A stretch of 37,331 bases of DNA, taken from the NCBI GenBank assembly GCA_024405435.1, contig JAKSOU010000025.1, positions 1 through 37,331 on the forward strand, in the 5' to 3' direction. Below the pieces are notes generated by a model. The model did no database searches. It was not told the DNA's origin and saw only the letters and a list, made by a program, of their open reading frames with translations. A program made the position numbers and the translations under genes. The DNA is from Akkermansia sp. (GTDB taxonomy: Bacteria > Verrucomicrobiota > Verrucomicrobiia > Verrucomicrobiales > Akkermansiaceae). Positions 31,774 to 37,331 of this stretch are shown piece after piece. The stretch's first letter is position 1. Every line of letters begins with the position of its first letter.

Positions 31774-32880
31774 TCACGCCTTGTAGACGCGCGGCACGCG
31801 CGCGGTCAGGCTGGTGATGACGTTGCTGGGGATGGTCTTGGCGCGCGCGGTGAGCTCCTCCCACGGCACGTTCGGGCCCAGGATTTCCGCCACGTCGCCG
31901 GGCTGCACGCCCTTGATGTGGGAGACGTCCACCATGATCTGGTCCATGGTCACGCGGCCAAGGACGGGGCAGTACGAGCCGTTGAGGTACACGCGCGCCC
32001 CGGTGTTGGAGAGGTAGTGCAGGTAGCCGTCGCCGAATCCGATGCCGATGGTGGCCACCTTGGTGGCGCCGCTGGTGATGTAGGTGTGGTTGTAGGACAC
32101 GCCGTGCTGGGCGGGCAGGGTGCGCAGCAGGGTCACGCGGCTGTAGAGGGTGAGCGTGTTGCGCAGCTCACGGTTGTACGGGGAGGGCATGGGCGAGTAG
32201 CCGTACAGGATGCGCCCCAGCCTCACCATGTTGGTGCTGGGTGCGGTGTAGTTGAACACGGCGGAGCTGCTGCACAGGTGGCGGTACGGCAGCTGCATCT
32301 TGCCCGCCAGCTCCGCCACCGCCGCCTCGTAGCTCTCGATCTGGCGGTGCGTGAACGAGATGTCGTCCGCCGCCGCGGAAAGGTGGGAGAAGATGCCCTC
32401 GATGTTCAGGTGCTCCAGCGGCGCCAGGTGGTCCGCTAGGGTCGGGATGTCGTGCGGCAGCAGGCCCGCGCGGCCCATCCCCGTGTCCACGTTGATGTGC
32501 AGGTTCACCTTCTTGCCGTACAGCTTGCCCAGCGCGTTGAAGTGCTCCGCCTCCTCAATGCTGGAGAGCGCCGCCCGCCAGCCGTTCTGCACGATTGCCT
32601 CCCGCTCCGCAGGGAAGCACGGACCCAGGATGAACGGGCAGGTTTTGCCGCCCAGCGCGTGGATGCGCGCCGCCTCCGCCGGCGTCGCAACCCCGAAAAA
32701 CTCGATGTCCTCGCCGTCCAGCGCCTTCGCCACGCCCTCCAGGCCGTGCCCGTACGCCTCCGCCTTCACTATCGCCATCTGGCGGTGTGCCGGCAGCACC
32801 CGACGCACCACGGACAGGTTGTGTCGCATGGCGTCCGTGTCGATTTCCGCCCACGCGCGGTAGAGTGTGGTGTCCTGCAT
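31774..32880 (-). CDS. alr: Alanine racemase
   Basis: A 368-residue PLP enzyme interconverting L- and D-alanine for peptidoglycan. The start region [16 protein letters not shown] is followed by the PLP lysine motif [11 protein letters not shown] (Lys). [13 protein letters not shown] and [11 protein letters not shown] belong to the barrel. The C-terminal domain has the catalytic Tyr in VSYNHTYIT and the [10 protein letters not shown] motif. Length is normal. The ATG at 32880 is chosen because it follows a promoter by 7 nt; the frame extends further upstream to 32919. It heads a unit with tonB, exbB and exbD. Confidence 0.94.
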   Translation of the reverse strand: MQDTTLYRAWAEIDTDAMRHNLSVVRRVLPAHRQMAIVKAEAYGHGLEGVAKALDGEDIEFFGVATPAEAARIHALGGKTCPFILGPCFPAEREAIVQNGWRAALSSIEEAEHFNALGKLYGKKVNLHINVDTGMGRAGLLPHDIPTLADHLAPLEHLNIEGIFSHLSAAADDISFTHRQIESYEAAVAELAGKMQLPYRHLCSSSAVFNYTAPSTNMVRLGRILYGYSPMPSPYNRELRNTLTLYSRVTLLRTLPAQHGVSYNHTYITSGATKVATIGIGFGDGYLHYLSNTGARVYLNGSYCPVLGRVTMDQIMVDVSHIKGVQPGDVAEILGPNVPWEELTARAKTIPSNVITSLTARVPRVYKA

Positions 32881-32887
32881 GCCGCGT

Positions 32888-32916
32888 ATTCTAGTACCCG
32901 CCCCACCCCTTGGCAA
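32888..32916 (-). promoter_or_regulatory. alr operon promoter, leaderless geometry
   Basis: Minus strand TTGCCA (32911-32916), 17-bp spacer, TAGAAT (32888-32893), then 7 nt to the ATG at 32880. Confidence 0.78.
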
Positions 32917-32930
32917 CACTTTATTGTGCC

Positions 32931-32948
32931 CGCCTGGGCTTCCAGGCG
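32931..32948. repeat. Perfect inverted repeat between alr and rubrerythrin genes
   Basis: CGCCTGG and CCAGGCG (7 bp each) around a 4-nt spacer, placed upstream of the alr -35 box and about 57 bp before the rubrerythrin -35 box. There is no T-run. It may be an operator. Confidence 0.5.
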
Positions 32949-33004
32949 CGTGCGGATGGTGATGGCAAGTGCAACCGCAAATCTGGAATTATTCAAAACA
33001 AGGC

Positions 33005-33033
33005 TTGACACCGGTGGCCGCCGCCGCTACCAT
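33005..33033 (+). promoter_or_regulatory. Rubrerythrin promoter
   Basis: Perfect TTGACA (33005-33010), 17-bp spacer, TACCAT (33028-33033). The leader is about 43 nt. CCCCGC-T-GCGGGG (33042-33054) would fold at the very 5' end of the transcript. Confidence 0.75.
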
Positions 33034-33082
33034 AGGGGTACCCCCGCTGCGGGGAAACAACAACTAGAAATACCGTCAAGAC

Positions 33083-33622
33083 ATGAAAAAGTACCGTTGC
33101 ACCATCTGTGGCGAAATTGTAGAGAGCGAAGATATCCCGGCCGTGTGCCCCGTTTGCAAGGCCACGACCTTTGAGGAAGTGAACGAGGAGAACAAGGTCT
33201 ATGCCGACGAGCACTCCGTGGGCGTGGCGAAGGGCCTCGACGAGGAGGTCGTGAAGGGCCTGCGCGACAATTTCAACGGCGAGTGCTGCGAGGTGGGCAT
33301 GTACCTTGCCATGAGCCGTCAGGCCGACCGCGAGGGCTACCCCGAGGTGGCCGAGGCGTTCAAGCGCTACGCTTTCGAGGAGGCAGAGCACGCCGCCAAG
33401 TTCGCTGAGCTGCTCGGTGAGGTGCTCACCAACTGCACCAAGAAGAACGTGGAGCTGCGCGCCGCAGCAGAGCAGGGCGCCTGCGCCGGAAAGCTCGCCA
33501 TCGCCAAGCGCGCCAAGGAACTGGGCTATGATGCCATCCACGACACCGTCCACGAGATGTGCAAGGACGAGGCCCGCCACGGCAAGGGGTTCGACGGCCT
33601 GCTGAAGCGCTACTTCTCCTAA
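33083..33622 (+). CDS. Reverse rubrerythrin (peroxide-reducing)
   Basis: A 179-residue non-heme iron protein with the rubredoxin-like domain at the N-terminus: CTIC (Cys6, Cys9) and CPVC (Cys22, Cys25) hold one iron. The ferritin-like four-helix domain follows and contains [13 protein letters not shown] and [13 protein letters not shown], with Glu and His ligands for the di-iron site. This order is the reverse of classical rubrerythrin and is typical of anaerobes, where such proteins act as NADH-linked peroxidases with a reductase partner. No reductase gene is adjacent. It has its own promoter and a following hairpin, so it is probably a single-gene unit. Confidence 0.92.
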   Translation: MKKYRCTICGEIVESEDIPAVCPVCKATTFEEVNEENKVYADEHSVGVAKGLDEEVVKGLRDNFNGECCEVGMYLAMSRQADREGYPEVAEAFKRYAFEEAEHAAKFAELLGEVLTNCTKKNVELRAAAEQGACAGKLAIAKRAKELGYDAIHDTVHEMCKDEARHGKGFDGLLKRYFS

Positions 33623-33654
33623 GGAGCGGCGCCCACAAGCGCAATTCTTCCACC

Positions 33655-33680
33655 GCCCGCCCGGCCCCGCCCGGGTGGGC
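33655..33680 (+). terminator. Hairpin after the rubrerythrin gene
   Basis: A 10-bp stem including one G-T pair, 33655-33664 with 33671-33680, followed by GCTTTC. The T-run is weak. Confidence 0.55.
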
Positions 33681-33910
33681 GCTTTCAACGCGACCAACGC
33701 GATACGCGAACAGTGGATTTTTGCCCCGCTATGCGCGCATAAAACCGCGCACCAAACACCCGCTCTCTCCACCCGCATACCGGAGTATTCTGCATGCAAA
33801 TTTGCGCGCTGGGTAATGGCCCGTCGGATGGTTTGCGTGTGACGGTGGTCTGGTTTGCGTGGTGGTCGGTGTACGCTGTGCCGCCGCGACCCTTGCGCCT
33901 GCAAGCCCGG

Positions 33911-33926
33911 TTTTTTCTAGAAAAAA
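33911..33926. repeat. Perfect 16-bp palindrome TTTTTTCTAGAAAAAA
   Basis: A dyad directly upstream of the -35 box at 33930. It could be an operator, or a T-rich terminator arm. Confidence 0.75.
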
Positions 33927-33929
33927 TGC

Positions 33930-33957
33930 TTGACTACCCATTCACAATGGATATACT
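33930..33957 (+). promoter_or_regulatory. Promoter of the glycosyltransferase/PIG-L pair
   Basis: TTGACT (33930-33935), 16-bp spacer, TATACT (33952-33957), then 20 nt to the ATG at 33978. The leader should be about 13 nt. Confidence 0.65.
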
Positions 33958-33977
33958 GGCAACGGTTTTGTTTCCCA

Positions 33978-34955
33978 ATGAATGCGCGTCCACAACACAT
34001 GGAGCCGAGTGTTCCCCGGCTTTGCATTGTGATGCCATGCTACAATGAGGAAGCCGGGCTTGTTGCCACCATAGACATTGTCCTGAACAAGTTGAATCAG
34101 CTGAAAACCCGGGGGGCAATAGATAAAGGCAGCACCATGCTGTTTTCCGATGACGGTTCGAGGGACGAGACCTGGAACATCATAAGAGCTGCTCACAATG
34201 AGTATCCGAGAACGGTGAAAGCGGTTAGGCTGGCAGCAAACCGCGGTAAGGAATATGCTCTGTGGGCTGGGATTATGGAAGCACGGACACATGCAGACAT
34301 AGTGGTGTGCATGGATGCGGACCTGCAGTTTGACATAGATGCGATAGACAAGTTCCTGGCCCTGCATGCACAGGGATATGAACTAGTGTACGGCATTAAG
34401 AAAACGCGAGGGGATGAACCCATCTACAAGCGACTGTTTTCCCGCGTGTTCTATACCCTGATGGAGTGCCTTGGCTCTCCCATCCAAAGGAACCACACCG
34501 ACTATTGCCTGATGACGCGCCACGTGTGTGATGCCTTGGCTGAATATGGGGAAACAAACATCATCTTCCGCGGTCTGCTAAAACAGCTCGGCTTCAAGCA
34601 GAGCCCATGCTATTTCGAGGTTAAGGATCGCGCGGCGGGAGAGAGCCATTTCTCTCCAATCAAGCTCATCAACCTGAGCCTGGATGCCATTACCTCCTTT
34701 TCCGTTGCTCCGCTGAGGCTTATTGTCTTTATCGGCGGAGTGGTATTCCTCATTGGCCTGGCGATGATCATCTGGACTATCTCAGATGCATTCAAGGGGA
34801 TTACCCCCGGCGGCTATGCCACACTGGCCTGTTCCCTCTGGTTTCTGGGAGGCCTCGGCATGATGTGCCTGGGTGTGGTGGGCGAGTATCTGGGCAAGCT
34901 CTACATGGAAGCGAAGAAACGGCCGCGATACTATATCTCATCTAAGCTTTTTTAA
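33978..34955 (+). CDS. Polyprenyl-phosphate-type GT2 glycosyltransferase (DPM1/GtrB/ArnC-like)
   Basis: A 325-residue membrane glycosyltransferase. The GT-A domain has IVMPCYNEEAGL, LFSDDGSRDETW and the metal-binding CMDADLQFD; ANRGKEYALWAGI is the usual next block. Two C-terminal helices (LRLIVFIGGVVFLIGLAMIIW and TLACSLWFLGGLGMMCLGVVG) are typical of GtrB/ArnC, enzymes that load a sugar onto undecaprenyl phosphate. The closing VVGEYLGKLYMEAKKRPRY is also family-typical. The ATG at 33978 is preferred over one at 33930, which lies in the promoter. Base composition is AT-richer than the genes to its left. A PIG-L deacetylase gene follows after 15 nt. Confidence 0.88.
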   Translation: MNARPQHMEPSVPRLCIVMPCYNEEAGLVATIDIVLNKLNQLKTRGAIDKGSTMLFSDDGSRDETWNIIRAAHNEYPRTVKAVRLAANRGKEYALWAGIMEARTHADIVVCMDADLQFDIDAIDKFLALHAQGYELVYGIKKTRGDEPIYKRLFSRVFYTLMECLGSPIQRNHTDYCLMTRHVCDALAEYGETNIIFRGLLKQLGFKQSPCYFEVKDRAAGESHFSPIKLINLSLDAITSFSVAPLRLIVFIGGVVFLIGLAMIIWTISDAFKGITPGGYATLACSLWFLGGLGMMCLGVVGEYLGKLYMEAKKRPRYYISSKLF

Positions 34956-34970
34956 TACTGTATCTTATTC

Positions 34971-36872
34971 GTGGAATCTAATCAACATACTACAAGCCAT
35001 AGTCACTGGAAGAAGGCATCCATATTAACAGCACACGTTTTGAGTGCAGCTTTTGTTGTTGCATTTTTCGCACTGTGCTTTCGCTATGGAAGTGATTGGC
35101 TGCAAATAGCGGCCATTTCGATGAGTGTCGCTTTTTGCATTGGTTTTCTTTTCGGGAAACTGAGGCGCTTCTCAGTGGTTCTATTTGGGTTCGCAATACT
35201 GTCCATAGTTTGGCTAATCATATTAGCCATCGGCCATTTCAGCCATCATTTGATGACACCATGCTATGTTTCCGAAGCACCGTACGCCAATAGCGGTTTT
35301 CATGGCCGTGTCCTCATTTTGGTCCCTCATCAAGATGATGAGATCAATCTTATGGGTGGCGTGCTAGAACCTCTCGCCAAAATCTGTGATGTCTGGGTGG
35401 TGTATTCAACCAATGGTACAGCGAAAGGCAAATGCGTTCGCCCCCAAGAAGCATGCAACGCTCTTGGAAAATATGGCGTCAAACGCCAAAACATCATTTT
35501 CCTTGGGTTTGACCAAAGTCCAGTGGATGGCAAAACCCGGCACATGTACAATTTCCCGCCTGACGAAGTTGTAGTATCGGAATATGGGCGAAAAGAAACT
35601 TGGGTCCCAAATGGTTTTCTTTGCCACTCTCTCCATCAAGCCTACACGCAGGCGAACTACGAGGGAGACATTGAATCAATCATAAAAGAATTAAAGCCTG
35701 ATTTCGTATTTGTTACAGGTTATGATGGCCATTCCGACCACAGGGCGCTGGTTTTGTCAACGATGAAAGCCCTATCCCGTGTGCTGAAGGATAATCCATC
35801 GTACCATCCGAGCGTATATACTGGTTTTGCATATAGTGGTGCATGGCGCCAAAGCCCGGATTTTTACGAAAGCATAAATATCGGCAGCACCGCAAGGCAG
35901 GGAGCGTCACAGATGAAAGAAGTGAACTGCTACCTGTGGGAGGAACGCCTCAGGCTCCCCGTAGGAGAAGGCAGTGTCACTCGCACGTTATCAGGAAATC
36001 TAACTGCTGAAGCGTTTAAGGAGCATTATTCACAGAGGAAATCCATTCCCCGGATAGCGGAACGCATATGTAATGGGGATAGGGTGTTTTGGTGGCACCC
36101 CTCCCATAATTTGGCTTTGTTTGCGCATGTGACATGCAATGGTGAAAAAGTGGAAAGTTTGAACGATTGCTTACTGTACGACTCAGAGAACGTGGCAGAT
36201 TTCAAGCGTAAGCCTTTTGATCACGGATGGAGACCCGAGGGAGGGAAGGGGATGCTGACCTTTACATGGGACACTCCTGTTGTCATACGGGAAATCCACC
36301 TGTTCGACCATCCTGATGAAAACAATCAAATCAAAGCATTGCAAATAAAATTGAGCAATGGACAGATTGTCCGCGTTCCGGCTCTTCCCCGATATGGGAA
36401 TAGATATGTCGTAGATACGATGTGCAATGAACCCATTGACGGCTTCTCCATCACAATAGAAGACTCCACTGGCGCCGGGTGCGGGCTTTCCGAAGTGGAG
36501 GCATACTCCTCCACCCCATCATCGGCCCTACGTATAGCAAAATTTCAGGATTCTGAAGGCAATTTCATGTACGATTACATCACAAGGGAAGATGGAAACC
36601 TGCAATTTTCATTATATACATGGAATTGTACGTCAGATGACATCCATGTGCAAATTCGAGAAACCACCACCAGTACAGTTGAATTGAAAAAAGCTGGAGG
36701 GTCATATTGCCTAAGCGTTCCCGCAGGCGAGAGTTGCGTTCTCGAATTGTTATGCAACAACTGCGTCATGGATGCGGTCAAGGTGAGCAATCCCCCATAT
36801 TATGTGCGCATCTGGTATCGTTTTGTGCAGGAAATGGACCATTATGTAGAATCCATCTCACGCCACAATTAA
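34971..36872 (+). CDS. Membrane-anchored PIG-L family deacetylase with discoidin-like domain
   Basis: A 633-residue protein. Three N-terminal membrane helices (~20-38, 45-61, 68-90) precede a PIG-L (LmbE) domain with PHQDDE (119-124, normally PHPDDE) and GHSDHR (His254, His257), the zinc site of N-acetylglucosaminyl deacetylases. Residues ~420-525 look like an F5/8 type C (discoidin) carbohydrate-binding domain, with VIREIHLFDHPDENNQIKAL and a closing CGLSEVEAY. The remaining ~100 residues are beta-rich. The start is GTG at 34971; the next in-frame ATG lies inside the second helix. AT-rich codon use sets it apart from the rest of the window. With the upstream transferase it suggests synthesis and deacetylation of a lipid-linked amino sugar. 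Confidence 0.85.
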   Translation: MESNQHTTSHSHWKKASILTAHVLSAAFVVAFFALCFRYGSDWLQIAAISMSVAFCIGFLFGKLRRFSVVLFGFAILSIVWLIILAIGHFSHHLMTPCYVSEAPYANSGFHGRVLILVPHQDDEINLMGGVLEPLAKICDVWVVYSTNGTAKGKCVRPQEACNALGKYGVKRQNIIFLGFDQSPVDGKTRHMYNFPPDEVVVSEYGRKETWVPNGFLCHSLHQAYTQANYEGDIESIIKELKPDFVFVTGYDGHSDHRALVLSTMKALSRVLKDNPSYHPSVYTGFAYSGAWRQSPDFYESINIGSTARQGASQMKEVNCYLWEERLRLPVGEGSVTRTLSGNLTAEAFKEHYSQRKSIPRIAERICNGDRVFWWHPSHNLALFAHVTCNGEKVESLNDCLLYDSENVADFKRKPFDHGWRPEGGKGMLTFTWDTPVVIREIHLFDHPDENNQIKALQIKLSNGQIVRVPALPRYGNRYVVDTMCNEPIDGFSITIEDSTGAGCGLSEVEAYSSTPSSALRIAKFQDSEGNFMYDYITREDGNLQFSLYTWNCTSDDIHVQIRETTTSTVELKKAGGSYCLSVPAGESCVLELLCNNCVMDAVKVSNPPYYVRIWYRFVQEMDHYVESISRHN

Positions 36873-37114
36873 GGGGGATATTATTCGCGATTGTCGAAAT
36901 GGATAGTCCCACTTATTGTGCCGCGCTTGCCGCGCGCGTTATGCGGCGTCATGCGCCCGCCTACGCCGAAGGCTTCCGTCTTCGCCCCTGCGGGGCTGCG
37001 CCGAGACAGGACGGCGTGACGAGACCGCCGCGAATTGCCCGATGAGCCAGTCTCGGCGTATCACCGAGAAGCCGGACGGGGCTTGTATCCTCCGCGCCAA
37101 AGGCGCGCGAACTC

Positions 37115-37148
37115 ATTCCTAATCCTAATCCTATTCCTAATCCTAATT
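37115..37148. repeat. Hexamer tandem repeat A(A/T)TCCT
   Basis: Five consecutive copies of AATCCT or ATTCCT (37115-37144) followed by AATT. Read on the minus strand it is a TTAGGA-like array. Confidence 0.9.
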
Positions 37149-37149
37149 A

Positions 37150-37180
37150 CCGCCTTTGCCCAGGTATGGGTGAAGGCGGC
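37150..37180 (-). terminator. Hairpin after the ABC-2 permease gene
   Basis: CCGCCTT and AAGGCGG arms around an inner CCCA/TGGG helix, immediately downstream of the minus-strand stop at 37183. There is no T-run, so confidence is low. Confidence 0.4.
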
Positions 37181-37182
37181 GA

Positions 37183-37331
37183 TTAGTCCTTTTTCAGCCG
37201 GAGCATTGTGTAGGCCAAGGCAAGGTTAGTAGCGCCAATTATAGCGAACGCTATAATGTGCGGGGAAAGGATGTCCTGGAAGGAGTAGGCTTTGAGGAAG
37301 ATGCCGCGGGTGGCGGTGAAGAGGTAGTAGA
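37183..37331 (-). CDS. ABC-2 type permease, C-terminal fragment
   Basis: A minus-strand frame enters from the right edge and ends at TAA (37183-37185). The visible 49 residues read YYLFTATRGIFLKAYSFQDI, then a hydrophobic helix (IIAFAIIGATNLALAYTML) and a short basic tail (RLKKD). This is the typical ending of ABC-2 transporter membrane subunits, where the RGIFLK motif precedes the last helix. Only the 3' end lies in the window, so substrate and partner ATPase are unknown. Confidence 0.7.
   Translation of the reverse strand, partial: YYLFTATRGIFLKAYSFQDILSPHIIAFAIIGATNLALAYTMLRLKKD

Larger units (their letters stand above)
33623..33977. other. Intergenic region upstream of the AT-richer pair
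   Basis: About 355 bp without a convincing gene. It holds the rubrerythrin hairpin (33655-33680), a perfect palindrome (33911-33926) and the promoter of the next gene (33930-33957). No tRNA or attachment-site duplication was recognised. Confidence 0.6.
36873..37182. other. Intergenic region with repeats
   Basis: About 310 bp with no convincing gene. It returns to high GC around 36920-37100 and holds a hexamer repeat (37115-37148) and a hairpin (about 37149-37180) before the ABC-2 permease gene. Confidence 0.6.

Noticed and set aside
33680..33930. tRNA gene or phage attachment site left of the AT-richer pair
   Set aside because: I could not find a T-loop/acceptor pattern or a direct repeat at both borders.
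33794..34048. Small plus-strand open frame of 84 codons
   Set aside because: It overlaps the promoter and the glycosyltransferase start, and has no recognisable features.

Overview
The window is a gene-dense, GC-rich stretch of chromosome from a Gram-negative bacterium. LptE-, BamD- and TonB/ExbB/ExbD-type proteins imply an outer membrane. Almost no gene has a Shine-Dalgarno sequence. The gene content (HPr kinase, lone prepilin-like protein, secreted choloylglycine hydrolases and metzincin proteases, reverse rubrerythrin) points to an anaerobic, probably gut-associated member of the PVC group, most likely Verrucomicrobiota related to Akkermansiaceae. This placement is inference from gene content; there is no rRNA in the window.

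Layout. 2-877: 3' part of an unrecognised membrane protein that begins in 33-bp tandem repeats. 928-6272 (minus): apparent four-gene operon of two secreted choloylglycine-hydrolase-family amidases, an octaheme cytochrome c lipoprotein with TPRs, and a four-helix membrane protein. 6409-8416: hisS converging on an M50 membrane metalloprotease. 8606-12793 (plus): envelope-biogenesis block with an unknown secreted protein, an FKBP isomerase, a BamD-like lipoprotein, LptE and the rRNA methyltransferase RsmI. 12802-15515 (minus): hprK, a Nif3-like gene and an RluD-type pseudouridine synthase. 15639-19034 (plus): an Aas-like acyl-activating enzyme and ispH. 19087-21344 (minus): prepilin-like protein, metX and a zinc-free L36 ribosomal protein too short for ordinary ORF calling. 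21459-25765: two glycosyltransferases divergent from an O-antigen ligase/polymerase-like protein. 25901-29454 (plus): a proline-rich membrane protein, thioredoxin and two tandem secreted metzincins. 29536-32880 (minus): alr, tonB, exbB, exbD. 33083-33622: reverse rubrerythrin. 33978-36872: a visibly AT-richer pair, a polyprenyl-phosphate-type glycosyltransferase and a membrane PIG-L deacetylase with a discoidin-like tail, probably acquired. 37183-37331: 3' end of an ABC-2 permease gene.

The most general observation is regulatory. At least seven genes or operons have a good sigma-70-type promoter whose -10 box ends only 7-11 nt before the start codon, so their mRNAs should be leaderless or nearly so. 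The strongest candidate functional systems are the amidase/octaheme-cytochrome operon, the tandem metzincins, and the glycosyltransferase/PIG-L pair.
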